Shown: in pieces, positions 1-9,901 of the stretch
Numbering within the stretch: position 1 is the first letter of the stretch
Layout: each line of letters begins with the position of its first letter
Source of the DNA: Gemmatimonadota bacterium
Lineage (GTDB): Bacteria; Gemmatimonadota; Gemmatimonadetes; Longimicrobiales; Gaopeijiaceae
Length of the DNA stretch: 55,651 nt
Assembly: GCA_028873845.1 (NCBI GenBank)
Contig: JAPPNO010000044.1
Coordinates: forward strand, 1-55,651
Direction of reading: 5' to 3'
Notes under the pieces: model-generated
Told to the model about the DNA's origin: nothing
Databases searched by the model: none
Seen by the model: only the letters and a program-made list of their open reading frames with translations
Program-made: the position numbers and the translations under genes

Positions 1-18
1 TGCTATTCCCCCTTCGTC

Positions 19-81
19 GCGCCTTGCCAGCCCGGCGCCTCGCCACTCTCGGTGCTCGGGCGGCCTTGTCCACGGACTGCC
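19..81 (+). repeat. dispersed repeat copy R1, upstream of uvrB
   Basis: A 63-bp stretch that aligns without gaps to 9019-9081 (about 47 of 63 bases identical by eye). Its last 36 bases (46-81) match the reverse complement of 27059-27094 at about 32 of 36 positions. The most conserved core is TTGTCCACGGACTGCC (66-81). It lies just before the uvrB start and is open in the uvrB frame from a TTG at 24, but the conserved UvrB sequence begins at the ATG at 117. I read it as untranslated intergenic DNA. Confidence 0.7.
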
Positions 82-116
82 GGATGCGTGGGCTAGATCC
101 CGCGGGGGGGCCGCCG

Positions 117-2102
<1,986 letters not shown>

Positions 2103-2138
2103 GGGGGTGGTGAGCGTGGGGGGGCTGCGGGTGGCGGC

Positions 2139-2600
2139 GTGAGGGTGAGGGAAGAGGAGCTGGTTGCGTGGGGGCGCCGCGTGGGTGCCGGGGTGGACGT
2201 GCCGGTGTTCATCGGGCTGAGGGGGCCGCTCGGGGCGGGGAAGTCGGTGTTCGCGAGGGCGGTGGCGCGGGGAGCGGGGGTGGAGGGGGCGCTGCCGTCG
2301 CCGACCTTCAACGTCGTCTTCCGGTATGGGTTGCCGGGTGGAGGCGCCGTGATCCACGCGGACCTGTTTCGGCTGCGCTCGGAGGCGGAGCTCGCGGGGA
2401 TCGGGTGGGAGGACCTGGTGGACGACGGGGGGGCGATCGTGCTGGTGGAGTGGTGTGAGCGGGCGGGGGATGCGCTGCCGCGTGACCGGTGGGAGATCGG
2501 GCTGGCGTTTGTGCCGGGTGAGGGGGGGGTGCGGGCGGTCGAGATTGCGCGGGTCGGGGAGCCGGTGGCGTTGCCGCGTCCGAGGGTGGAGGCGGGGTGA
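2139..2600 (+). CDS. tsaE: tRNA t6A biosynthesis ATPase TsaE
   Basis: P-loop ATPase that with TsaB and TsaD makes N6-threonylcarbamoyladenosine at position 37 of ANN-decoding tRNAs. The 153-residue protein has the Walker A motif GPLGAGKS (29-36) and the family SPTF motif (54-57), followed by the HxDLFRL segment. GTG at 2139 is the first in-frame start after the uvrB stop. The end overlaps the tsaB start by 4 bp (GTGA), so the two are probably translationally coupled. TsaD, the catalytic partner, is not in this window. Confidence 0.95.
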   Translation: MRVREEELVAWGRRVGAGVDVPVFIGLRGPLGAGKSVFARAVARGAGVEGALPSPTFNVVFRYGLPGGGAVIHADLFRLRSEAELAGIGWEDLVDDGGAIVLVEWCERAGDALPRDRWEIGLAFVPGEGGVRAVEIARVGEPVALPRPRVEAG

Positions 2601-3364
2601 GGATGGGGGGTGGGCGCCGGCCCGCGGGATGGGTTCTCGGGATCGAGACGTCGTGGCGGGTGGGCTCGGTGGCGCTGGCCGCGGGTGGGGTGGTGGCGGG
2701 GCGGCGCTTTCTCACGACCCCTTCCGCGCACGCGTCGGGGCTGATCCCGGCGGTCGAGGAGGTGATGGGGGAGGCGGGGATCGGCGTTGGGGATCTTGCC
2801 GGTGTGGTCGTGGGGGCCGGGCCGGGCTCCTTTACGGGCGTCCGCATCGGCGGATCCGCGGCGAAGGGGCTGGCGGCGAGTCTGGCGATTCCGCTCTATG
2901 CCACTTCGAGCCTGCGGGCCGCGTCCTTCGCGCTGGAGGCGCTGGGTCCGGATGTCATCCTGCCTCCCGAGATGTGCGACCGCGACGGACCGCCCGGCTG
3001 GCGCAACCCGCCATCGCCCCTGACAGGCGATCGGCGCGAACTGCGGCACGTGCTCCTGGACGCGCGCGGCGGCAGGGTCTACGGCGCCGCCTACGATGTG
3101 GGCGCCGGCGGGCCGGTGGAGGTCGCTGCGCCGCACGCGGGAACGATCCTGGATGTGATCAACGCGCGTCCCCCCCTGCATACGGTCTTCATGGGGGATG
3201 GCGCCGTCGCGCACGCCGCCCTGATTCGGGCCGCCGGCTACACCGTCCGATCCTTCCCCGCCGGGATCCCCGTCGCGGACGCCGTCGTGCAATGCTGCTC
3301 GTGGCGCCCGGTCGACACGGCCGCCTGGGAGCCCCGGTACGTCCGGGAGTGGCGCCCGGGATGA
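2597..3364 (+). CDS. tsaB: tRNA t6A biosynthesis protein TsaB
   Basis: ASKHA-fold, protease-like scaffold that pairs with TsaD in t6A synthesis. The 255-residue protein has the N-terminal LGIETS strand (14-19), the HASGLIPAVEEV segment, the VGAGPGSFTGVRIG loop and the later LDARGGRVYGAAYD motif, all typical of TsaB. GTG at 2597 overlaps tsaE by 4 bp; an ATG two codons later (2603) is an equally possible start. The cluster tsaE-tsaB-rimI is a common bacterial arrangement. Confidence 0.93.
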   Translation: MRMGGGRRPAGWVLGIETSWRVGSVALAAGGVVAGRRFLTTPSAHASGLIPAVEEVMGEAGIGVGDLAGVVVGAGPGSFTGVRIGGSAAKGLAASLAIPLYATSSLRAASFALEALGPDVILPPEMCDRDGPPGWRNPPSPLTGDRRELRHVLLDARGGRVYGAAYDVGAGGPVEVAAPHAGTILDVINARPPLHTVFMGDGAVAHAALIRAAGYTVRSFPAGIPVADAVVQCCSWRPVDTAAWEPRYVREWRPG

Positions 3365-3825
3365 CGCCCCCCCTCACGTTGCGGCGCGCGGCGCCCGGTG
3401 ATCTGCCCGCGATCGCGTCCATCGAGGCCTCCAGCTTTCACCGTCCCTGGCGCACGGAGACCTTTGCCTACCTCCTCCAGCGGCCGGACGCGGATGTGCT
3501 CGTGGCGTCGCTCGGCGGGACGGTTGTCGGTTACGCGGTGCTGACCGCCCAGGCGGGTGAAGCCGAACTGGCCAACCTGGCCGTGGATCCCGGTCACCGC
3601 CGGCGGGGAATCGCCTCGGCGCTGCTGCGGGAGTGCCTGAAGATCCTGAAGGACAGGGGGGCCCGCCGGGTCCTTCTCGCGGTCCGCGCCTCGAACCGGA
3701 TGGCGGCTACCCTGTACGGCGCCTTCGGCTTCCGGGAGATCGGCCGTCATCCCGGCTACTACGGGGACCCTGCCGAGGATGCCGTCGTCTTCGGACTGGA
3801 AGTGGGGTCGCACGGGTCCGGGTGA
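3361..3825 (+). CDS. rimI: ribosomal protein S18 alanine N-acetyltransferase (RimI)
   Basis: GNAT-fold acetyltransferase expected to acetylate the N-terminal alanine of ribosomal protein S18 with acetyl-CoA. The 154-residue protein shows the acetyl-CoA pyrophosphate-binding loop HRRRGIASALL and the C-terminal YGAFGFREIGRHPGYY segment characteristic of RimI. The ATG overlaps the tsaB stop by 4 bp (ATGA). Its substrate is inferred from family and from tsaB linkage; a different GNAT substrate cannot be excluded. Confidence 0.88.
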   Translation: MTPPLTLRRAAPGDLPAIASIEASSFHRPWRTETFAYLLQRPDADVLVASLGGTVVGYAVLTAQAGEAELANLAVDPGHRRRGIASALLRECLKILKDRGARRVLLAVRASNRMAATLYGAFGFREIGRHPGYYGDPAEDAVVFGLEVGSHGSG

Positions 3826-3932
3826 GCCCGGGTGTCCATAGGAGCCGGGGCCGGGTGTCGCGCCCCAATGAATGTCCGGGGCCGGGACTTCATGTTTTAG
3901 CCCGAGCGGCTACCTTTCGAATCGAGGCTTCA

Positions 3933-3954
3933 GCAGTCCGTGGCCCGGACTGCC
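3933..3954. repeat. short hairpin copy R4 of the dispersed repeat core
   Basis: GCAGTCC (3933-3939) and GGACTGC (3947-3953) form a perfect 7-bp inverted repeat with a 7-base loop. The left side reads GCAGTCCGTGG, identical to the tip of the repeat arms at 27060-27070 and to the reverse complement of 71-81. It sits 20 bp before the epimerase start in a 148-bp intergenic region (3826-3973) with no other gene. Confidence 0.55.
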
Positions 3955-3973
3955 ACCCAACCCTGCGGAGAAC

Positions 3974-4945
3974 ATGCCCCACGAGAGCAGGAAGATCCTG
4001 GTCACCGGCGGTGCCGGTTTCATAGGGAGCCATGTCGCCGAAGCACACCTCGACCGGGGCGACCGGGTCTGGATCGTCGACGACCTCTCCTCCGGGCGGC
4101 TCGATAACGTTCCCGCGGGCGCCGAGTTCCACCGGCTGGACATCGCCGACGCCCGCACGGGCGACCTCATCCGCCGCGTCGGCTTCGACGTCATCAACCA
4201 CCACGCCGCACAGATCGACGTGCGGGTCTCGGTGGCCGACCCGATCCTGGATGCCCGCGTCAATGTGACGGGCCTCCTCAACATCCTCGAGGCGGCACGC
4301 CACGGCGCCGCCGGGCGCATCGTGTTCGTCTCCAGCGGGGGCGTCGTCTACGGCGAGCCCGACGAAATCCCGACCCCGGAAACGGCGCCCGGTGAACCCC
4401 TGTCTCCCTACGGCGTCACCAAGCTCGCGGGCGAACAGTACCTCAACTACTACCGGGAAGTGCACGGCCTGGACTACGTGGCGCTGCGCTACGGCAACGT
4501 GTACGGCCCCCGCCAGGACCCGCACGGCGAGGCGGGCGTGGTGGCGGTTTTCTCGCGGCGCCTTCTCCGCGGCGAACCCCTGACGATCTACGGCGACGGC
4601 GAGCAGACGCGCGACTACGTCCACGTGAGCGACGTGGTACGCGCCAACCTGATGGCCGCGGGCATGGTTCTCTGCGCCGATGCGGGGCTGGACGCGCGCG
4701 CCTACAACGTGGGCACGGGCATCGAGACATCGGTGAACGATCTTGCCGGCATCCTGGAAGAAGGGGTCGGCATCCACACCGCCCGCGTCTTCGAGGACGC
4801 CCGTCCCGGTGAACTGCGCCGCAGCGCCCTCTCCATCGCCAGAATCCGTGAACGAGGCTGGTCCCCCGCGGTGGGCCTGCGCGAAGGCCTGGCCGCAACC
4901 TTCGAACACATCGCCTCCCGCGCGGAGGCGGTCACGGTCGCATGA
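3974..4945 (+). CDS. NAD-dependent epimerase/dehydratase, UDP-glucose 4-epimerase-like
   Basis: Extended short-chain dehydrogenase acting on nucleotide sugars. The 323-residue protein has the NAD-binding motif TGGAGFIGSH (11-20), the SSGGVVYGE strand with Ser120/Ser121, and the Y-x3-K pair in SPYGVTK (Tyr146, Lys150). The YGNVYGPRQDP and RDYVHVSDVV motifs match GalE/WbpP-type epimerases; the exact sugar is not readable from sequence. ATG 3974 is preceded by GCGGAG; an upstream GTG would add 34 unconserved residues covering repeat R4. It overlaps tolQ by 4 bp, so the epimerase leads the Tol operon. Confidence 0.9.
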   Translation: MPHESRKILVTGGAGFIGSHVAEAHLDRGDRVWIVDDLSSGRLDNVPAGAEFHRLDIADARTGDLIRRVGFDVINHHAAQIDVRVSVADPILDARVNVTGLLNILEAARHGAAGRIVFVSSGGVVYGEPDEIPTPETAPGEPLSPYGVTKLAGEQYLNYYREVHGLDYVALRYGNVYGPRQDPHGEAGVVAVFSRRLLRGEPLTIYGDGEQTRDYVHVSDVVRANLMAAGMVLCADAGLDARAYNVGTGIETSVNDLAGILEEGVGIHTARVFEDARPGELRRSALSIARIRERGWSPAVGLREGLAATFEHIASRAEAVTVA

Positions 4946-5652
4946 ACGAACTCATCCCCCAAACCCGGCCGATGCGGAACACCCTGGACATGATCCTGGA
5001 GGCCAGCGCGGCGACCCAGGTGGTTCTCGCCGTGCTGGTTCTATTCTCGGTCCTCTCCGTCTGGGTGATCATCTCGAAAGTGCGGCACTTCCGGACCGTC
5101 CGGCAGGAGGGGGACCGGTTCCTGGGCCGGATGGAGGAGGCCGGCAACCTGACCGAGGCCTCCGAGGCGCTGATCGGGCTCCCCGAATCGCCCTATACGC
5201 GCCTCTTCCGCAGCGGCCTCTCCTTCTTCGCCGAGCTCAGCCCCGGGGCGCTGTTCGGTTCGAGCCAGGCCAGCGGACTGTCGCTGACCCAGCTGGAGGC
5301 GCTCCGGCTGGTGATGGACAAGGTCGAGGCCGAGGAGATCGACGAACTCGCGCACGGCCTCAACTGGCTTGCGATCATCGGGTCGGTATCGCCGCTGCTC
5401 GGGCTGATGGGCACGGTCATCGGCATCATGAACACCTTCCTCGGCATCACGGCCGCAAGGTCCACCAACATCAGCGCGGTGGCGCCCGGAGTGGCCGAGG
5501 CGCTCATCACCACGGTGACCGGCCTGGCCGTGGCCATCCCGTCGGTCATCGCGTACAACCACTTCGTCTCGCGCCTGAACCTGGTGCGGGGCGAATTCGA
5601 GGGGTTCGCGAGCGAGTTCATCGGCACGCTGGCCAAGGAGCGGCACGTCTGA
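4942..5652 (+). CDS. tolQ: Tol-Pal proton channel subunit TolQ (MotA/TolQ/ExbB family)
   Basis: Inner-membrane channel subunit that, with TolR, harvests the proton gradient to drive the Tol-Pal system during outer-membrane constriction. The 236-residue protein has three predicted membrane segments: about 22-44, a central one including LAIIGSVSPLLGLMGTVIG, and a third including TTVTGLAVAIPSVIAYN. The polar residues of the second and third helices are those of the family. The presence of tolB and pal downstream favours TolQ over ExbB. Confidence 0.93.
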   Translation: MNELIPQTRPMRNTLDMILEASAATQVVLAVLVLFSVLSVWVIISKVRHFRTVRQEGDRFLGRMEEAGNLTEASEALIGLPESPYTRLFRSGLSFFAELSPGALFGSSQASGLSLTQLEALRLVMDKVEAEEIDELAHGLNWLAIIGSVSPLLGLMGTVIGIMNTFLGITAARSTNISAVAPGVAEALITTVTGLAVAIPSVIAYNHFVSRLNLVRGEFEGFASEFIGTLAKERHV

Positions 5653-5683
5653 TGCGGCGCCGGACGGCGATGGAGGGGCGTCC

Positions 5684-6097
5684 ATGAAGCGGCGTGACCG
5701 GCAGCGCGCCGGGCTTCCCGTCCGCGCCGAGATCAACGTCACCAGCCTGGTCGATGTCGCGTTCACGCTCCTGATCATCTTCATCATCACCGCGCCGGTG
5801 CTGCAGGGAGGGGTCGAGGTGAACGTGCCGCGGGGGCCGGTCGAGGTCATCGAGGCGACGGACGAGATGATCATCGTGGTCGTCGACTCCGTGGGGTCCT
5901 TCCATATCGGCGATGCGCCCGTGTCGGACGAGGTGTTCGACGTCACCCTCCAGGAGCTGATCGAGGAGCGCAACGCGGATGTGGTCTACCTCAAGGGTGA
6001 CGCCGCGGCGCTCTACTCCCGCATCGGCCGGGCGCTCGCGGGCATCGGCGACCGCGAGGTGCGCACCGCCCTCATCTTCCAGGAGTTCATGCGATGA
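5684..6097 (+). CDS. tolR: Tol-Pal proton channel subunit TolR (ExbD/TolR family)
   Basis: Single-pass inner-membrane partner of TolQ. The 137-residue protein has a short cytoplasmic tail, one membrane helix (about 19-38) carrying the essential proton-path aspartate in LVDVAFTLL (Asp24), and a periplasmic domain of about 95 residues. ATG 5684 is preceded by GGAGGGG. The end overlaps the next gene by 4 bp (ATGA). Confidence 0.93.
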   Translation: MKRRDRQRAGLPVRAEINVTSLVDVAFTLLIIFIITAPVLQGGVEVNVPRGPVEVIEATDEMIIVVVDSVGSFHIGDAPVSDEVFDVTLQELIEERNADVVYLKGDAAALYSRIGRALAGIGDREVRTALIFQEFMR

Positions 6098-6837
6098 CCC
6101 CGATCGTGTCGAGCGGCGAAGGAACGGAGCGCGTGAGAAGGGTGCCGCTTGGACGGGGCGCGCTGGGGGTGTCGCTCGGAATACACCTGACCGCGCTCGT
6201 GCTGGTCTTCTGGGTGGCTCCGGCGCTCGAACCTCCCGTGATCCCGTACGAGGTCGTGTTCGTCGACATGGTCGCGATGGCTCCCGAGCGCCCCGACGAG
6301 CTGGTCGTCGAAACGCCCGAGGATCCGCCGCCCACCCCGCAGGAGGAGGCGCCGGTGGCGGAACCCGATCCCGAACCCGAACCCGAGCCGGATACCACGG
6401 AGACGCCGCCCGTCCTCGAGGAGACGCCGCCCGCCGAGCCGGAGCGGCCTGCCGAAACAGAGACACCGGACGAAGGCGAAGACGAGGTGACCGTGCAGAT
6501 CGAGGCGATCAGGCGGGACTACCCGGACTACTACCAGAACATCATCAACTGGATCAGGCGCTGCTTCCGCTGGGAGGGTTCGGGCCGGCTCGAGGTGGTC
6601 ATGACCTTCCGGATTCTTCGTGACGGGAGCGTGCCGGATTTCGACGTGGCCCGGTCGTCCGGCGACCTCGCCTTCGACGGCGCGGCCATGGGGGCGATCG
6701 AGTGTGCCGGCAGGGCGGGCCGCCTGGGTCCGCTGCCCGAGGACTACCCGTTCGACTTCCTTCCCGTCAACTACACGATCACGTCGAGGATCGGCTCGGG
6801 GGAACCGGAGGTCCGGCCGATGGAGGGTGTGAAGTGA
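6094..6837 (+). CDS. TolA/TonB-like energy-transducing protein
   Basis: Periplasm-spanning link between TolQR and the outer membrane. The 247-residue protein has an N-terminal anchor (about 24-42), a Pro/Glu/Thr-rich spacer (about 57-140, including PEPEPEPEP), and a C-terminal domain (about 145-235) with the VVMTFRILRDGSVPDF and GAIECAG segments of TonB/TolA C-termini. The spacer is acidic and proline-rich as in TonB rather than alanine/lysine-rich as in enterobacterial TolA. Position between tolR and tolB indicates it serves as TolA. Confidence 0.87.
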   Translation: MTPIVSSGEGTERVRRVPLGRGALGVSLGIHLTALVLVFWVAPALEPPVIPYEVVFVDMVAMAPERPDELVVETPEDPPPTPQEEAPVAEPDPEPEPEPDTTETPPVLEETPPAEPERPAETETPDEGEDEVTVQIEAIRRDYPDYYQNIINWIRRCFRWEGSGRLEVVMTFRILRDGSVPDFDVARSSGDLAFDGAAMGAIECAGRAGRLGPLPEDYPFDFLPVNYTITSRIGSGEPEVRPMEGVK

Positions 6838-8270
6838 AGCGTCAACTCCAGAGCGGATCGCGCATGGCTCGAACGTTGAAACGTCGTTGCCCGCGGGTTG
6901 CGGGCATGTTCCTGCTGCTCCTGCCCGGCTTCGGCGGACCCGAAGCGGCCGCGGGCCAGGAGACCGAGGCCATCCCCGGCGTCATGCTGCACGACGTCAT
7001 CGTGGACCCGTACGTCCCTCCCATCGCCATCCGGCCGTTCACCGTGTTCGCGGAGGACGCCGGCCTCGCCCGCGAGATCGAGGGGATCATGGCCCGGGAC
7101 CTGGACTTCAGCGACCGCTTCCGCGTGCGGGACTCGCTTCCCGCCGAGTTCGCCGGCGAGGGCGTGCAGTACGCCCTCTGGGAGCAGTTCGCCGTGGACT
7201 GGCTCGTCACGGGAACCATCGAGCCCGCCGCCGCGGGCGAAGGCCTCAGTTTCGCGGTCGAGGTCCACGACATCGTCTTCGCCAGCCTCAAGGGGAAGGC
7301 CACCTTCCCGCTCCCCCCGCGGGACCACCCCGACTTCCGGCTGGCAGTGCACAGCGTGTCGGATGCCGTGGTCGAGTGGGTGACGGGCGACCGGGGCGTG
7401 GCCGCGACCCGCATCATCTTCCGCATGCGCGCCTTCGGCCGAACCACTGGCAGGGAGATCTACATGGTCGACTTCGACGGCGAGAACCTGCGGCGGCTGA
7501 CCTGGGACGATGCCATCGCCACGTCGCCCGTGTGGTCGCCGGACGGAAAGCGAATCGCGTACGGATCGTTCAAGGCGGAGCTGCCGCGCATCTACGAACT
7601 GAATCTGGAGGACGGCCAGGACAGACTCCTGGTGCCGGAAGGGCATGGCCAGCACGACATGCCCTCCTATCATCCCGACGGGCATTCCATCGTCTTCACG
7701 ATCATCGGACCGGAGCCCGATGGCCTCTTCAGCTACAACATCCGGGACGGATGCTGCCTGACGCATCTGGGCGGCGGCCGCTACAACGATGTCCAGCCGG
7801 TCCATTCCCCGGATGGCGCGCGCCTGATCTTCGTGTCCAACCGCCTGGGCAGCGCGACGCCGCAGGTCTACACGCAGCCCGCGGGAGGCGGCGAAGCCGA
7901 ACTCCTGTCGCCGTTCCGGTACGGCGAGGGCGGCTACTTCACCGATCCGGACTGGTCGCCCTGCGGCGACAAGGCGACGTTCGCCGGCGGCATCGGGGGC
8001 AGGAGACAGGCGAACCGCTACCATATCCTGGTGGCGGAAATCGATGGCGCCGGCAACCGCATCCTTCAGCTTACCCAGGAAGGGAACAACGAGGACCCCA
8101 GCTGGGCTCCCGACTGCCGCCACATCGTCTTCCAGGGGGCGCGCAGCTACGGGTCGGGTGTGTTCGTCGTCGACACGGTGACGGGCCGCACCCGCATTCT
8201 GGTGCCGAATGTCGAGGCGGAGGATCCGGATTGGTCCCCCGTGCTGGCCGTAGACGGGGTGATCCGGTGA
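6834..8270 (+). CDS. tolB: Tol-Pal periplasmic beta-propeller protein TolB
   Basis: Soluble periplasmic protein that binds Pal and relays Tol activity. The 478-residue protein has a signal peptide (basic residues, then GMFLLLLPGFGG), an N-terminal TolB domain, and PD40 beta-propeller repeats with the SPDGKRIAYGS and SPDGARLIFVSNR signatures. GTG 6834 overlaps the preceding gene by 4 bp and has GGAGG seven bases upstream, which decides this start over the ATG at 6864 (a shorter, more typical signal peptide). Several cysteines occur in the propeller (for example DGCCLTH and WSPCGD). Confidence 0.95.
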   Translation: MKRQLQSGSRMARTLKRRCPRVAGMFLLLLPGFGGPEAAAGQETEAIPGVMLHDVIVDPYVPPIAIRPFTVFAEDAGLAREIEGIMARDLDFSDRFRVRDSLPAEFAGEGVQYALWEQFAVDWLVTGTIEPAAAGEGLSFAVEVHDIVFASLKGKATFPLPPRDHPDFRLAVHSVSDAVVEWVTGDRGVAATRIIFRMRAFGRTTGREIYMVDFDGENLRRLTWDDAIATSPVWSPDGKRIAYGSFKAELPRIYELNLEDGQDRLLVPEGHGQHDMPSYHPDGHSIVFTIIGPEPDGLFSYNIRDGCCLTHLGGGRYNDVQPVHSPDGARLIFVSNRLGSATPQVYTQPAGGGEAELLSPFRYGEGGYFTDPDWSPCGDKATFAGGIGGRRQANRYHILVAEIDGAGNRILQLTQEGNNEDPSWAPDCRHIVFQGARSYGSGVFVVDTVTGRTRILVPNVEAEDPDWSPVLAVDGVIR

Positions 8271-8283
8271 CGGTAACGGTGAC

Positions 8284-8313
8284 TTTACCGGCATCTCCGA
8301 TTTCGCCTATATT
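8284..8313 (+). promoter_or_regulatory. candidate promoter for pal-cpoB
   Basis: TTTACC (8284-8289) and TATATT (8308-8313) are separated by 18 bp, 64 bp before the pal ATG. TATATT is an AT-rich hexamer that stands out in this GC-rich DNA. It would let pal be transcribed separately from tolB. No experimental support. Confidence 0.4.
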
Positions 8314-8376
8314 CTGATTGTGTCGAGTCCGGGCTCCTCAGCCGCTAACGCGTACCTCCATTCACCGGGAGAAGGG

Positions 8377-8976
8377 ATGTTCAACCCACGGTTGGTCCTT
8401 GCCGCCTTCGCCACTGTCGTCCTCGCCGCCGCCTGCCGTCCGGAACCCCCGCCGGCGGTCACTCCCCAACCCACCGGTCCAACGCCCGAAGAAATCGCAG
8501 CGCAGCAGAGAGCCGACTCGATTGCCCGGGCGCAGGCTGAGGCGGACGCCAGGCGCAGAGCCGAGGACGAAGCCAGGCGCGCCGCGGAGCGAAGAGAGCG
8601 GGAGGCCCGCGAAATGCTCGAGGAGATCGTCTACTTCGACTACGACGAATCCACACTCACCGCCGAAACCACCGAGAAGCTTCGCGCCAAGCTGGGGGTT
8701 CTCCGCAGCTGCTCCGGCGTTCACCTCCGTATGGAAGGCCATGCCGACGAGCGCGGAACCTCGGAGTACAACATGGCGCTGGGAAGCGAGCGCGCGCTGT
8801 CGGTCTCCGAGTTCTTCACCGGCTTCGGACTGTCGGGCGTCCGCTTCACCACCATTTCCTTCGGCGAGGAATCGCCCGTCGCGCAGGGATCGAATGAAGC
8901 GGCGTGGGCGCGCAACCGGCGGGTTGAATTCATCATCACGGCCGGGGGCGGCGACCTCGGCGGCTGCCTGGGCTGA
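8377..8976 (+). CDS. pal: peptidoglycan-associated lipoprotein Pal
   Basis: Outer-membrane lipoprotein that binds peptidoglycan and TolB. The 199-residue protein has a lipoprotein signal with lipobox LAAAC (acylated Cys20), a charged Ala/Arg/Glu coiled-coil-like linker (about 50-85), and a C-terminal OmpA-like domain with YFDYDESTLT, the GHADERGTSEYN diaminopimelate-binding signature and RNRRVEF. ATG 8377 is preceded by GAGAAGGG; a GTG at 8320 would precede an implausible 19-residue extension. Confidence 0.95.
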   Translation: MFNPRLVLAAFATVVLAAACRPEPPPAVTPQPTGPTPEEIAAQQRADSIARAQAEADARRRAEDEARRAAERREREAREMLEEIVYFDYDESTLTAETTEKLRAKLGVLRSCSGVHLRMEGHADERGTSEYNMALGSERALSVSEFFTGFGLSGVRFTTISFGEESPVAQGSNEAAWARNRRVEFIITAGGGDLGGCLG

Positions 8977-8995
8977 CAAGCCTGCCGGCGAGCCG

Positions 8996-9865
8996 GTGAG
9001 ACGCGCAGTCCCGCCAAGGCGCCTTGCCGGCCCGGCGCGTTCCCGCTTCCGGTGCTCGCCGGGACTGACCCGCGGACTGCTCGTCCTGCTCGTGCCCCTC
9101 TGGGGTTGCGCGACCCGGGGAGACCTCGAGGACCTTCGGGGGGAGGTGCTCGCCCTGTCGGCCCGGCAGGACTCGGCCTTCGCGGCGCTGCAGCGATCGG
9201 TCGACGAGCGCTACCGTGCGGTGATGGATTCGGTGCGCGCTCTGTCGGAGCAGGTTTTCAGGGTACGTGGTGACGCGAGCGGTGGTCTGCGCGACATCCG
9301 GAGCGACCTGGATGGCGTCCAGGAACTCGCCGGCATGAACCAGCGCACATTGAGTCAACTTGCCGAAAAGATGGACCGCGAGGTGCGGCAGCTGGAGGAT
9401 CGGATGGCGCGGTTGGCCGCAGAGGAGGACTCGACCATCGCCGATGGCGAACCCCGGGATCCGGACCCCGCCGAGTCAACCGGCATCGCGGAGGAAGAGC
9501 AGGCACTGTTCGACGTTGCGGCGAACAGCGCGGAACGCGGCCTGTACACGACCGCCTTTCGGGGCTTCACGCAATTCCTCGACCAGTACCCGCGCAGTGA
9601 ACTGGCTCCGGCCGCCCTCCTCCACCGGGGTGAGGTCCTGACCCACCAGGGGAGGCTGGAGGACGCGATCGGGGACTACCTCGATATCCCGACGATGTTC
9701 CCGACCTCGGACCGGATACCCGCGGCCCTGTACCGGGCCGGAGTGCTCTGCATCGAGCTGGAGGACTACGACCGGGCCCGCGAATACCTTGAGCGTCTGG
9801 TCAACACCTACCCGGAAGACCCATTCGCCGAGCAGGCGCGGGAAAAGCTCGACGAGATCCCCTGA
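8996..9865 (+). CDS. cpoB: cell-division coordinator CpoB (YbgF-like) TPR lipoprotein
   Basis: Periplasmic partner of the Tol system that coordinates peptidoglycan synthesis with outer-membrane constriction. After the start come a hydrophobic segment and lipobox LWGC, so this copy looks lipidated. Then follows a coiled coil (EDLRGEVLALSARQDSAF onward) and C-terminal TPR repeats (FDVAANSAERGLYTTAFRGF, then two more). GTG 8996 is the only canonical in-frame start that includes the signal. It gives an arginine-rich 23-residue leader encoded by repeat R2. A CTG at 9065 would give the compact signal LTRGLLVLLVPLWGC. Confidence 0.88.
   Translation: MRRAVPPRRLAGPARSRFRCSPGLTRGLLVLLVPLWGCATRGDLEDLRGEVLALSARQDSAFAALQRSVDERYRAVMDSVRALSEQVFRVRGDASGGLRDIRSDLDGVQELAGMNQRTLSQLAEKMDREVRQLEDRMARLAAEEDSTIADGEPRDPDPAESTGIAEEEQALFDVAANSAERGLYTTAFRGFTQFLDQYPRSELAPAALLHRGEVLTHQGRLEDAIGDYLDIPTMFPTSDRIPAALYRAGVLCIELEDYDRAREYLERLVNTYPEDPFAEQAREKLDEIP
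9019..9081 (+). repeat. dispersed repeat copy R2, at the cpoB 5-prime end
   Basis: 63 bp aligning without gaps to 19-81. Conserved blocks are GCGCCTTGCC, CCCGGCGC, GGTGCTCG and CGGACTGC, in the same order and spacing. It overlaps the first codons of cpoB if the GTG start is used. Unlike R1 it lacks the exact TTGTCCAC core. Confidence 0.65.
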
Positions 9866-9901
9866 CGGGATTCCCGGTGCTGCCTCCGGAGCCGCCTGGC
9901 C

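Noticed and set aside
6771-8294. Minus-strand open frame of 507 codons opposite tolB
   Set aside because: Shadow of tolB; composition typical of antisense frames in GC-rich DNA.
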